A stretch of DNA of 64,000 nucleotides, from NCBI GenBank assembly GCA_963931865.1, contig OZ007509.1:186001-250000 (forward strand), read 5' to 3'. Each line of letters opens with the position of its first letter. Position 1 is the stretch's first letter. Source of the stretch: Axinella damicornis. Taxonomy: Eukaryota > Porifera > Demospongiae > Axinellida > Axinellidae. The translations under genes and the position numbers were made by a program. The notes below the pieces were generated by a model. The model searched no databases. It was not told the DNA's origin and saw nothing but the letters and a program-made list of their open reading frames with translations. Below, piece by piece: positions 11,001 to 21,022 of this stretch.

Positions 11001-13294
11001 ACAGGTCTCTCCTGGACTGAGCATACCACACCATCCCATTATCCCAGACACCATCACAGAGATGCCACATCTCACAAAATCACAGAGGGGCTGGCTCTGA
11101 GGTTGTTAAAAACGGCCTTCAATCCTAAGGGCCTTTGCATGGTGCAGCAGTGAAACCTGCAACTGCACTGTCCACAATATGAGTGAGCCAGAACACCACC
11201 GGTCACTACTACAAGTAGCTTCAGCTACTACCCCTCGTTCGCCTATGTTAGCAGTCCGGCGCCTGGCGCAGCTGCTCCCAATCCCCTATTGCATGGGCTT
11301 CATGCAGCTGTTGCATCCTGACCACGTATGCCTGAGCTGCTGCTCCCCGATCCTGTCAGCCTCAGCTGCTGCTCCCCAATCGCATCCGCCTCAGCTGCTG
11401 CTCCCTGATTGCGTCCACCTCAGCTGCTGTTCCCCGATCGCGTCCGCTATAGCTGCTCAGTGTTCGCCCCGATCGCGTCCACTTCACCTGCTGCTCCCGA
11501 ATTATGCATGCTTGCAGCCTCAGCAATTTTGAATGTTCTAGCCTAGGCCCTTGCAATTGCCCATTATTCTCACACAATCTTTGCAGTGCTTGAGGTTCGG
11601 AGGTAGTAGTACAAAGTAGTACAGAAGTCGAGTGTCACTGTAGTCAGTCCCGACCCGTGCCCACTTCCGTCACACACACACAGACAGGGTTGATACATAG
11701 CCTGATGAGTGTGTTATCACTTGTGGACTGAGAGCACCACTCATGGAGGCCAGCAAGCCAGTGCTTCAGTGTCAAACATCCATCCAGATACTGTACAACT
11801 ATTGTGCAGCAAGATGAGTAATTAGCACCCATCACCACCCACCCTGGTCAAAACATGGGGTACCTGTGAAAGCCGGAACGCGGAACGGAACGCGGAACGG
11901 AACGCGGAACGGAAGTAAATTCGGGCTGCGCGCTTTCATCTGGACTGGACTCACCCAAAAATCTGTAAGATGCCTTTTCAGTGTAGGACAGAAGCTAAGC
12001 ATACTTATTTATTCACTAAACTTGCTTGCATAGCCTGCTTTCGTGTCTTCCCTCGAGTCGGTAGAGGTCAAAGTTCACGTGCATATTTAATGAGCTGCAA
12101 TAAAAAGATTAGAAGAGCATTTATTTACCGCAGACATCGAACTCCAGCCTTTTGCTGAAGCATAGAGAACAGAAAATAATATTCCACTATCATCCACGAC
12201 TGACTGAAGCGCATTTTGCTGGAGCTCATTAAATATGCACGTGACCTTTGATCTCTACCGACTCGAGGGAAGACACGAAAGCAGGCTATGCAAGCAACTT
12301 TAGCGAATAAATAAGTATGCTTAGCTTCTGTCCTACACTGAAAAAGGCATCTTACAGATTTTTGGGTGAGTCCAGTCCAGATGAAAGCGCGCAGCCCGAA
12401 TTTACTTCCGTTCCGCGTTCCGTTCCGCGTTCCGCGTTCCGGCTTTCACAGGTACCCAAAACATGGGCCATTCATTGCCACCATGACCGTTAGATGTCCC
12501 ATCAACACCTAGTCATCAGTTAGATGTCCCATCAACACCTAGTCATCAGTTAGATGTCCCATCAACACCTAGTCATCAACACCTACTCTTGACCACAAAT
12601 GACAACCTTTGCCTCAAAATTGCCATCTTGGTGGCAACAATGTTTGGCACATATATACCCGGTAGGTGAGGAAAGGGTTACTCAACTACAGTCTCAGCCC
12701 CTCACCTTCATCCTCTTGCTTGGGCTATAGCCATAGTCCTCCAGTGTAGCCGGCCTCTTTCCACCAGCTCTGTAGCAAGGTGGACCACTGTGGCCCTCTG
12801 GTGATGTCTGTCTCTTGTCACTCATCTTGCAACTAGGAGGCTCCTCCTCATCGTCACTGATCAGAATGACCTCAGACGGAGGGACGTTCAGCCGTTGCAG
12901 GGGTGGTCTGGAGGGTGATTGCCACTAATCAAACATTTTGTTTGTAGTCTCACAGGCTAGACGCTTTTTCCTCTTTGGGGGTGTGGCCAGAAGCCAGGAA
13001 CAAGCATCTAGCCTGGAGACTTGATTTAATTAATAGACCAATCATAAAACCTAAATTATGTACAAATAGGTACTATGCCTCTCTATCACCACACATCCTT
13101 GTGGGATCGAGTCATGCGGACCGAATGTTTATTTGTGTTAGGTAGGGCTAGGCTCAAGGCAGTCCTTTTTAGGCGCGCGTGAGACTTGATCCCACACATA
13201 ACGCGCTATGATCTCATTACCGTTTCTTGGGCTTGGGAGCTGGTGTAACCTTCACAATGACGACGTCTTCGTCCTTGGAGTCCGCCTCTGTCAT
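8026..13294 (-). CDS. SLF2/FAM178-like protein with SUMO-interaction-like motifs and a proline-rich repeat
   Basis: Three exons on the minus strand: 13294-13221, 12907-12706 and 10602-8026; phases join cleanly to 950 residues. An ATG at 13351 in the same frame would add 19. The N-terminus has two acidic-flanked hydrophobic strings, DEDVVIVKV and SEVILISDDEEE, typical of SUMO-interaction motifs. A Ser/His/Arg-rich stretch follows, then about 200 residues of PPPSxxPPPSxV repeats, then a helical C-terminal region of about 430 residues from LDPPFCCIP to the end. The C-terminal pattern (DLQ..LLAL.., then LVALPSDYLRERVISVYL) resembles the FAM178 domain of SLF2, which loads SMC5/6 onto damaged DNA together with SLF1. 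That match is from memory and partial. The 2.1-kb intron 2 is full of repeats. Head-to-head with the gene at 13531. Confidence 0.55.
9720..10135 (-). repeat. Coding minisatellite, 36-bp units (12 residues)
   Basis: Tandem units encode PPPSAAPPPSSV-type dodecapeptides in the SLF2-like gene, in frame throughout. Shorter and irregular units continue up to about 10260. The opposite strand has a long Gly-rich open frame that is only the complement of this array. Confidence 0.9.
10703..10880. repeat. Short fold-back related to the 11859-12456 element
   Basis: GGACTCACCCAAAATTGCC at one end pairs with the region ending GCAATTTTAGGTGAGTC at the other. The interior shares words such as GTATGCTTAGCTTCTGTC and ATATTTAATATGCATGTGAC with the 598-bp element in the same intron, so it is probably a diverged relative. 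The following 11000-11300 region shows nothing convincing. Confidence 0.6.
11325..11505. repeat. Degenerate minisatellite in SLF2-like intron 2
   Basis: Five to six imperfect units of about 27-30 bp built on CAGCTGCTGCTCCCCGATCG followed by CGTCCGC-like sequence. A related fragment (CTTCAGCTACTGCTCCCTAA) occurs near 36460 in the STK10 gene. Confidence 0.75.
11859..12456. mobile_element. Fold-back DNA transposon, 598 bp, 9-10-bp target duplication
   Basis: Begins GGTACCTGTGAAAGCCGG and ends CCGGCTTTCACAGGTACC, with near-perfect arms of about 240 bp that include GGAACGCGGAACGGAACGC repeats and CCCTCGAGTCGGTAGAGGTC. The 10 bases CAAAACATGG occur directly before and after it (11849-11858 and 12457-12466; the edge is ambiguous by one base, so 9 or 10). 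The central 100 bp are unique. No transposase. The long terminal repeats and 9-10-bp duplication suggest a Mutator-like element (inference). Confidence 0.88.
12489..12580. repeat. 30-bp tandem repeat, three copies
   Basis: Three exact or nearly exact units of GTTAGATGTCCCATCAACAC followed by CTAGTCATCA. It lies in intron 2 of the SLF2-like gene, just before exon 2. Confidence 0.95.
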
Positions 13295-13530
13295 TATACG
13301 GAAGCAACTCGCAGGGGACTTTTGCGAGGCAGCTGACTCGACACACAACATTCTTTTCGTCGCGCCGAAACACGTGCACATTAACGATGTTATGTAATAA
13401 GTACAAGTATAAGGCGGGGCCGGGGCTCTAGCTCTATTTTTGCAGCTGGGCGCGCGCGTAACGAGGCCGGCGACCAAACACCCCAGCTAGGCCAGCTGAG
13501 CTAGCTATATAGCTGACTGTGAGCTAAGAT
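13295..13530. promoter_or_regulatory. Probable bidirectional promoter (SLF2-like / small gene)
   Basis: 236 bp (179 bp if the SLF2-like start is 13351) separate two divergent start codons. The sequence is GC-richer than the flanking introns, includes CGCGCGCG and CACGTG words, and has no TATA box at a useful position. Promoter function is inferred from layout only. Confidence 0.5.
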
Positions 13531-14754
13531 ATGCAGCAGGTGAGGGAGGAGTTTACTCCGAGCTGCATGTGAATTTGTTTTATAATCTCTGCATTGCTAC
13601 TGTATCTACCCAGTCCTTGCCACCAATTGCTGTAGAGGCTGAGGGAGTGGCAGTGGAGCCCAGCACTGCCACTGAGGTACGTGCACATACACACACACAA
13701 GACAGTTCACTGTTCAAGTGGCATCACTTCACCACTTGTAGCCCGTAGCAGAGAGTGCTGGTGCAACCAATGAGGACTGCGTAAAAGGTCAGTAGAGTAG
13801 GTGCAGGTATTATGAGACAGCACCAATTATGGGTTTCATACTTCACCACAATTTATGGACATCGTCACATTGCCTGAACATTGTCAAATGTATCCTCTGC
13901 CGTTTGATAGAAAGAATGGTGCAAAGTATTTGGTATTCATGATTTGGACAGTACATGAAATTGTGATGAAATTAAATTTATGGGTAGTTCCGATTGTCCT
14001 AATAAAAAGAACCACTGCCAGAATACCAACAAGCATGTTTGCATTGAAATAGTTCTAGCAGGATCTTCTATTATGCTGGTAGGGTGTAGCTACCTGGCCA
14101 AATGATGATTAGGCATGAAATATAATATAGCAAAAACGGGGGTGTCTCATAATACATACCCTGTCTCATAATTGCCTCATTAATGTATGTGACAAAAATG
14201 CAGCGAAACTGCAGTACAGAGAAACACTGAAACTTTACCTACCATGGATTGTTAGTACAGTGTATTATCTTGTTAAATCTATACCATAGTACAATCACGT
14301 CCTGTTGATAGCTTGTTGGTTAACTTGTAATGGTTATGTGTCTCATAATTGGGGTGGCTACTCTAATTGTCTAACCAACTATCTTGTTCTGTGTTATTAT
14401 ATGCATCTGGGTCCCTCCTTCAGCCAAAGAGTACAGCCCCTATTCATTTAGCAAAGAGGCGGCCTGGTTGGATGAGCTGAACAAAATGCTGACAGATGCC
14501 AAACAGAGACTTGCAGAAGCCAGCAGTGAGTTGCCGCCATAATTGTTGATAGTCATCCATGTGTCTACTTTCCGAACATGGCCCCACCTGTAGCTCGCAG
14601 CCTGCTGCTGAATGTGGATCTGGTGACACAACTTGACCCGCATATGGTAGACAGCCTTGGCCAGCTTGTGCAGGACTGTGATGCATGTGCAGCCAACTTG
14701 GACAACGGAGGTGGAAGCCACAAACTTAGAGAAGTAGATGAAGAACTGTCGTGA
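13531..14754 (+). CDS. Small unrecognised helical protein, 122 residues
   Basis: Best model has five exons: 13531-13539, 13614-13676, 13754-13787, 14424-14525 and 14594-14754 (TGA), all phase-compatible. The exon 3 acceptor could shift by a few bases. The product begins MQQSLPPIAVEAEG and becomes helical: SPYSFSKEAAWLDELNKMLT, DAKQRLAEASTRSLLLNVDL, VTQLDPHMVDSLGQLVQDCD, ending EVDEELS. No signal peptide or membrane segment. Heptad-like spacing and size recall small coiled-coil subunits of complexes such as BLOC-1/BORC, but I do not recognise the family. It is divergent from the SLF2-like gene and convergent with MTRF1L, 207 bp between stop codons. Conserved splice phases and clean coding exons argue that it is real. 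Confidence 0.6.
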
Positions 14755-14961
14755 AAGTACTGTGTAGGGTATCATCACTGTATCTGTGCTGCGAGTGCAC
14801 AATAATAGTGTCATACACACAAATCATTCAAGACTGGTATAAAATTGTTACTGTTGATGTTCTTCAGGCAGTTCTCAGTATCCCACACTCAAATTGATGG
14901 CTCACAGACTCAACCTATCTGTATCGTACATGAGAATGATTCCTGAACTCAGTCATGCAAG

Positions 14962-15654
14962 TTACTTCTGGTATGCCTCTCCTTCTTCGGATAGTCTTGC
15001 CAGTCCTTCAGCCTCCTCCAGTGCACGTAGCTCTCTGATCAGCTCTGCCAGCCTCTCTCCTCCCTCCAGAAATCCTTCCACACCATGCAGCGTCCACCCA
15101 AGGCGATGGTCGGTCACACGATCCTGGAATCATAAATTTTTACATGTAAACAAGGCAAGGAGTCTTTCCCCAAATGTAGCTTGTTTGTACGAAACATGTC
15201 GTTTCCATCGTGAGACTGCTTTATCTTGGTACCTGTGGGAAGTTGTATGTTCGTATCTTCTCATATCTCTCTCCAGTGCCGATCTGTTTCCTTCTTTGCT
15301 CACTCCTCTCCTCCAGAGCAGCCCTTCTCTGGACCTCATAAAGCCGTGCACGTAGAAGCTTCATTGCCTTGGCACGGTTCTGGGGAAGAAGGGATCATGC
15401 ACAGTGAAATGTATTCCTCCAAAATTAGGTGTAGGAGAGAAATAAAATAAATATTGCATGTGTCCTAGCTAACTACGGCATGCTCTCCCCACTACTGATA
15501 GGGTGATGGTATTAGGGTCACCTTGTGCTGTGACCTCTCGTCCTGAATGCTGACAGTGATGCCAGTGGGAAGGTGGATCACCCTCACTGCACTGTCCGTC
15601 GTGTTCACAGACTGACCTCCAGCACTGCAGGGAGCAGAACGCTCGTGAGGGACT

Positions 15655-15708
<54 letters not shown>

Positions 15709-17700
15709 GGGAGGGGGGGGGATAGCGCACCCAGTTGATCTGAAGGTCTCCACTCTGACATCATTAGCACTGAGGGTCACTTCAATCTGCAGACCCAGAG
15801 TGATATGAGTTTAGCGTCTGTCAGGGTACATGGAAATGCAACATGCTGCAGTGTTCACATCCCCACTGTCAGCTGACGGACCTCCTGTGGCTGTGGTAGG
15901 ATAGCCACGGTCGTGGTGCTGGTGTGCACCCTTCCCTGACCCTCCGTCACTGGGACACGCTGTACACGATGGACACCACTTTCATGCTTACCAGAGGGGG
16001 GAAGGAGAGACAAAGTTTTCAAGCCTCAGACTAGAGACGGACAACACATGACTTATGAACACCCACAAAGGAGTCTTACCTTCATCATTCCAAACACGCC
16101 CTGTCCTGTGAGGCTGGCACTGGCATGCTACACACATGAGATAGGCCATGTTATGAACCAAGATGTGCTAGCCATTCCACACCGTACCTTGTACCCTCCT
16201 GTGTCGCTCCTGTCCACAGCCAGTGCTTCAAACGCCCACTGTTTGTGTACCGCAAACCTGCCAGTGAGGGGAAGAGAGTGTGTGTATCACGTGCAGAAGC
16301 CAGGCATGTTTGTGGCTGATAGCTCACTCACCTCTGGTACATCTGGAATATTTCAGCTGCAAACAGCGACGCCTCCTGACCACCAGCACCTGCACGACAC
16401 AGTTACCAAGCAGTGAGTTCCAGTACCATTACAATACTGTACATGCTACATCAAACTGGTGAAAGAACACAGTCAGGATGCTTGCAATATTCTGGTCAGT
16501 TTCAGTACAATCTCAAATTTAATGTGGAATATATACAAGGCCACCTCTCAAACTTACCTGCTCTGATTTCCAATATGGCGCTGTGTTCATCTGCCTCATC
16601 CCGGGGAAGGAGTGCCCGTACCAGAGAGGTCTGTACATGCACAGTGAACACCACACATAATGCGTCCTAGGGCTAATTCCTCTCAGAGACTGCCCGTACT
16701 TCCAGCTCCTCAATTTCTCTCAGGCACTGCTGCTCCTCTGCTCTGACCAGCTCCTTCATCTCAGGGTCTCCCTTCAAGTGCCTCAACTCCTGCAGCTCCT
16801 GAGGATCAGTGAGGTTGATGTAGGCAGTGCTACTAGGAGATGTGCTTTGTGACCTTGTAAACATTTCCAACCTGCTGCTTGGCCTCCAGCTGTTTCACCA
16901 GCGTGGATAGGGGCTCCAACTTGGACATGCTTCTGTACATCCTGCGATGGTCCTCCTCTGACATTTGCTGCACCTTATTTGGAATGGGGCAAGCACAACT
17001 GCAGGTCTCTAGGTTGCTGACAACTCCTCTGTCACTGTGTGACACAGAAACTGCCTAGGTCTGGGTTAGTCTGGCAAAGTAAGACCCTCGTACGTTAGGG
17101 TCTGGCTTCACCAGATGGGCCGATAGGGTACCTCAGATGAGTTGGCTTTCTGCACAAGTGCTCCATAGCGTTCCAGCAGTTGTGAGAGGTAGGTTTTCAG
17201 ACCCCCCGTCAGACGCACAGCTCCTCGGCCTCCAGCAGAAACCAGCCCTGAGGCAATGGTAAGTTAATATCGTTACAGTACCAGCTCAAGATTCCAGCTA
17301 TTAAACACTGCAGGGTTGCTTGACAATATTAAGTGGGTTAAGTTAATGAAGTGCTGGCCTGTGTGCCTAGAGTAGAGGTCCCAGGTTCTAGGTAACAGGC
17401 ATTAATTTTTGCTGTTCAAGGATTATATGGAAATGGATAATTATTGATCCAGTAGGAAGTACATACTTTGAGTATAGGTACCCCCAGTTGAAATTATTAT
17501 AGCGCCGCAAAGCAACTGTTGGCTTAAAACAGCACTCGTGTGTTTTTAAAACGTTGTTTCTGGTCCCAGTGGCTGTTTGGGTCCAAATTGTGAGCTGCAG
17601 ATGATCTCTCGCGTCCTAGTTACAAATGGTTGTCATACACACCTCTGCACATTCTGTACCTCCGACTGACAGTTCTGAAACACCGCCAACAGAGAGACAT
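14962..17700 (-). CDS. MTRF1L: MTRF1L, mitochondrial class I peptide chain release factor (RF1 type)
   Basis: Reads UAA/UAG in mitochondria and triggers peptide release. Thirteen exons: 17700-17643, 17247-17132, 16973-16872, 16798-16700, 16630-16558, 16389-16332, 16257-16198+10 (to 16188), 16127-16080, 15986-15882, 15786-15731, 15624-15522, 15379-15233, 15123-14962 (TAA); about 398 residues against 380 in human MTRF1L. The catalytic GGQ lies in [20 protein letters not shown] and is split from STG by an intron. The codon-recognition tripeptide is PVT in [19 protein letters not shown], the P-x-T form typical of RF1. The C-terminus has [17 protein letters not shown]. The N-terminus [19 protein letters not shown] suits mitochondrial import. 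The exon 3 acceptor could instead be at 16967. Intron 10 is a TG repeat. Canonical RF1 motifs favour MTRF1L over the MTRF1 paralogue. Confidence 0.93.
15658..15706. repeat. TG/CA microsatellite in MTRF1L intron 10
   Basis: About 24 TG dinucleotides followed by a G-rich tract. It sits in the 106-bp intron that separates STG from the AGGQ catalytic loop. Confidence 0.97.
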
Positions 17701-18319
17701 GTCGGACTTTGGGCTTGCGTCAACCAGATCTAATTAACGCGCCCCTACGCTGATTCAGCAGCTCAGCCCCACCCACCCAATAGATCAGATAAAGCTACTT
17801 CTTATGCGCTCTTGCTGGTGCTAGCACACCTGGAGCAGGACAACTCTAACTGTAGTAATCTAATCTATCTCGAGACTCGCGTCCGCCAGGCCAGGCGCGC
17901 GAGGCTTGTGCAGTCTCGCGTGACGATCAGTGTGACGGGCCCCGCCCCACTAATCGTCGCAGCTAGCGCTGAACGGACTGGGCCCCGCCCCATTAATGGA
18001 TCAGTTACTATCACTTCCCTGACTGTCTCCACACTTAGCCACCTGTGAAGTGCAATTACATTGCAATCAGATTCATGCCACCAAAATTCCTCAGAGCGCA
18101 AATTGCAACTGTACTGGACTCCCCCTCCCCCTTTGGGTTGGGAGTCTGGTTCGACACTAAGCATTCTGCTGAACGAAAATACAAGTAGCACCTACTTATA
18201 GCTAGTAACAGTAAGTAGTCCTGTGTGGTACTGGTTGGCTGTATTTATGCAGGGCCATTGGCAGGACCAAACTGACAATTTTCAGCTGCATTTGTTTGTT
18301 TTCTTCTCCCACCACAGCC
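17701..18319. promoter_or_regulatory. Intergenic region between divergent MTRF1L and DDO
   Basis: 619 bp between start codons. The DDO side includes a probable 5'-UTR intron ending TTCTTCTCCCACCACAG just before the ATG. The middle contains CGGGCCCCGCC and GGGCCCCGCCCC boxes (about 17940 and 17985), which are the only promoter-like features seen. No coding sequence recognised. Confidence 0.5.
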
Positions 18320-19381
18320 ATGCCTGTACCTAATGTGGTGGTCGTGGGGGCTGGTGTGATTGGTCTGTCCGTGGCCAACCACATCAGCGAGCGCTTCAAG
18401 GGGAGGATCAGTGTCACTGTAGTGGCAGACCAGACCAGTCCAAACACCTGTAGTGACAAAGCTGGCAGCGTTATCATCCCAATTGACTTTGCCTCAGACA
18501 GCCACTCCCCAGGGCATGACGAGAGAATGAAAGGGTGGACAAGAGATACCTTTCAGTACCTTCATGACCTGTACCAGTCGGAAGCAGCGTCAAAGATAGA
18601 GCTCTGCTTGATGACGGGATATGATTACAAACGATCCCCTTGCCCCGAACCCTGGTGGAAAGACCTCGTGTTTGGGTTCCGATGTGTACATCCGGACTCC
18701 ACTGAGGCTCGCCTGCTGCACTTCTCTCCCTCGTACCGTACAATCTGGGCCTTCACCACTTACATGCTGGACTGTCGAAAGTATCTACCCTGGCTAATGG
18801 AGAGGTTCAAGGAAAATGGAGGCAGATTTGTGAAGAGAGAGCCGATTCAAAATCTCAGAGAGCTATCGTCATACGACCTCGTGATCAACTGCACAGGAAT
18901 GGGAGCCAGGGACCTGCTAGGGGATGCATCCCTCATCCCAGTTCGTGGTCAAGGGGTGCTGGTGCGTGCACCCTGGGTGAAACACTTCATCATAAACTAC
19001 ACTGACAGAGATGAGATAACGTATGTCCTCCCTCGAGCTGAGAACATCCTACTGGGAGGTACAGCTCAAAAGGGAAATTTCGATCAGACACCGGATCCAG
19101 CAACAGCTGGGCAGATCAGGCAGCGCTGTGAAGCTCAGATTCCAAGTCTGAAGGATGCAGAGGTCATAGACGGTTGGGCAGGGCTGAGACCAGTTCGGGA
19201 GCCAAGTGTTCGGCTGGAGGAGGAGCAGCCCAGCGGTGATGGACCAGTTGTGGTGCACTGCTATGGACATGGAGGCGAGGGTGTGGTACTGCACCGGGGG
19301 TGTGCTCTGGAGGTGGGCAGACTCGTGGAAAAGTACATCATGACTAAGAGAGAGAACCTCACACCTCGTTCCAACTTATGA
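18320..19381 (+). CDS. DDO: DDO, D-aspartate oxidase (FAD, peroxisomal)
   Basis: FAD-dependent oxidative deamination of D-aspartate and other acidic D-amino acids, releasing H2O2 in peroxisomes. The 353-residue product starts MPVPNVVVVGAGVIGLSVAN, a GxGxxG Rossmann motif for FAD. The C-terminal half has LLGGTAQKGNF, then GWAGLRPVR (Arg about 290, aligned with the substrate carboxylate-binding arginine of the family) and YGHGGEGVVLHRGCALE, the second FAD-contact block. It ends SNL, a peroxisomal targeting tripeptide also found in mammalian DDO, which favours DDO over D-amino acid oxidase. Human DDO is 341 residues. The whole coding region is one exon, unusual next to its intron-rich neighbours; a splice acceptor directly before the ATG suggests an intron only in the 5' UTR. 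Confidence 0.92.
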   Translation: MPVPNVVVVGAGVIGLSVANHISERFKGRISVTVVADQTSPNTCSDKAGSVIIPIDFASDSHSPGHDERMKGWTRDTFQYLHDLYQSEAASKIELCLMTGYDYKRSPCPEPWWKDLVFGFRCVHPDSTEARLLHFSPSYRTIWAFTTYMLDCRKYLPWLMERFKENGGRFVKREPIQNLRELSSYDLVINCTGMGARDLLGDASLIPVRGQGVLVRAPWVKHFIINYTDRDEITYVLPRAENILLGGTAQKGNFDQTPDPATAGQIRQRCEAQIPSLKDAEVIDGWAGLRPVREPSVRLEEEQPSGDGPVVVHCYGHGGEGVVLHRGCALEVGRLVEKYIMTKRENLTPRSNL

Positions 19382-19431
19382 GTATTAATGTAGCAGCTAA
19401 CACAGTGACTGGACCTAATTATAAACTTAGG

Positions 19432-19615
19432 GTTAGTTCCTGAATTGGTAGTTTGTGGGAAGGCCTATACATTGTCGGTTCCTAGTTTGTGTAAGTTCTT
19501 CAATTGCATGGTAGTTTGTGGGACCGCTTAGGTTCCTCAATTGGTAGTTTGTGGGGAGGCTTAGGTTCCTCAATTGGTAGTTTGTGGGGAGGCTTAGGTT
19601 CCTCAATTCACTAGA
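19432..19615. repeat. Imperfect minisatellite downstream of DDO
   Basis: Four to five units around TTCCTCAATTGGTAGTTTGT followed by GGGGAGGCTTAGG. Inverted fragments (TAGCTACCAATTTAGGAACC) occur at 20030-20075. Confidence 0.8.
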
Positions 19616-20564
19616 GGCAAATCTGAACAATTAAAGTGATGGCCTATCACATTCAGAATTATTCCACCTCTCGAAAAAGCTAAGAAACAAGGAGAAATGC
19701 CATTAACCAGCTGCAGGCTCAGTCCCATCCCATTTAAAAATGTAGAATTTAGGGATGGGATGGGACTGAGCCTGGTTAACATCAGTGTGCACCGAAGAAA
19801 AAGGATTTAGTGAAGGCCTGTCACATTCGGAATTATTCGAAAATGCTAAGAAACAAGGAGAATGCCATTAACCTAGCCTCGTTCCCAGGCCTTCCGCACC
19901 TCCAGTTTTTGCAGTACTTCCTGCTGGACCAATATCCACGTTGTAAGCGATATGCAGGATTGGCCGGGCACGTGCCCGGCCAGGCCCACCCTTGGCTACG
20001 CCACTGCATGTAGCTACCATCACCCAACTATAGCTACCAATTTAGGAACCTACTTATAGCTACCAATTTAGGAACCTAAGCCTTCCTATTGTCAGTTGAG
20101 AAACCTTACACACTACGCATGCGTGTGATATCTATGTTGCGATATCTGTGTTTGTGAACCCACCTACATGATTGTATACATATTGGCTCCACACTCCACT
20201 ATATACAAATATAAGCGTAATGGATTGGTATGACATGCATTAGCTATCTAACTGATGTTAGTCACCTTTATAAATCATCCGTTGTTACAGCTGTATATAT
20301 ATGGATGCCATTGCTAACTGGTAGACTTGCTTCAGCATGCAATAACACCTATACTACATGTACTTTACATTTTCTGTTTGCTAAGTTACACAATATATAT
20401 ATGCCTGTATGCGCTAAGTACATTGTATGTAGCTACTAGTTTACACCCTTGCTAATTCTACGTTTCTCCATCCTGAGGTGTAACCACTCCACCCTACTTT
20501 TAACAGTGTGAGTACCTAGTAACCAAAAGGTTTCCTCATGCCCTCAGACCCCCAACACCCAGTA

Positions 20565-20620
20565 TAGTCTCGTTCCCAGACCATTTTTTGCACACGGAAA
20601 ATTGTGTGGGAATGAGACTA
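20565..20620. mobile_element. TAGYCTCGTTCCCAG MITE, 56 bp
   Basis: Starts TAGTCTCGTTCCCAGACC and ends GGGAATGAGACTA. The flanks do not show a clear 9-bp duplication, so this is probably an older copy. Confidence 0.75.
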
Positions 20621-21022
20621 CAGCTGGTGGGCTTGGTGCCTGTAATCCTCTGGCTACGCCACTGGCACATGTACGTACAGGGGGGTGACGTAGCTACCAC
20701 TAGCTACTACAGTACCTCAATTGACTTGATGCACTGCTCTTTTGCTGTTAGTAGCCTATATACATGCACTGAAACAGGCATTTGGACTATTGCCACAAGC
20801 ATGATAGCTCTGCATAATAGCTGTATTGACCTGTATGTGAATATCCTAATGTTGTGCATGGCGCATGCGCTATAGTATAGGGTCAGATCATATCATTGCG
20901 CCAACAAAGCGGCGCGCGCACTATTTACGCAGCAGCCCAGCCGGCGCCGGTTGTTGATGACCTCTTTGCAGTCAGCAGCCACTGAGCCAGTCTGCAGACT
21001 GAGAGTATGGCTATAGGCTGGT

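Larger units (their letters stand above)
19382..21022. other. Intergenic stretch between DDO and PLPBP, repeats only
   Basis: Holds the 33-bp repeat cluster (19432-19615), two copies of a unit containing CACATTC(A/G)GAATTATTC (19645-19700 and 19815-19868), inverted fragments of the same repeat near 20040-20090, a relic AGCCTCGTTCCCAGGCC at 19876, and the MITE at 20565-20620. No open frame resembles a gene. Confidence 0.7.

Noticed and set aside
10869..11153. Tc1-like transposase fragment (minus strand reads CGISVMVSGIMGW)
   Set aside because: Only a few residues match the usual pattern and no catalytic motif follows in any frame.
18320..19381. Bacterial gene transfer as the source of the intronless DDO
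   Set aside because: The SNL targeting end and the close match to animal DDO blocks argue for an animal gene; lack of introns alone is not enough.
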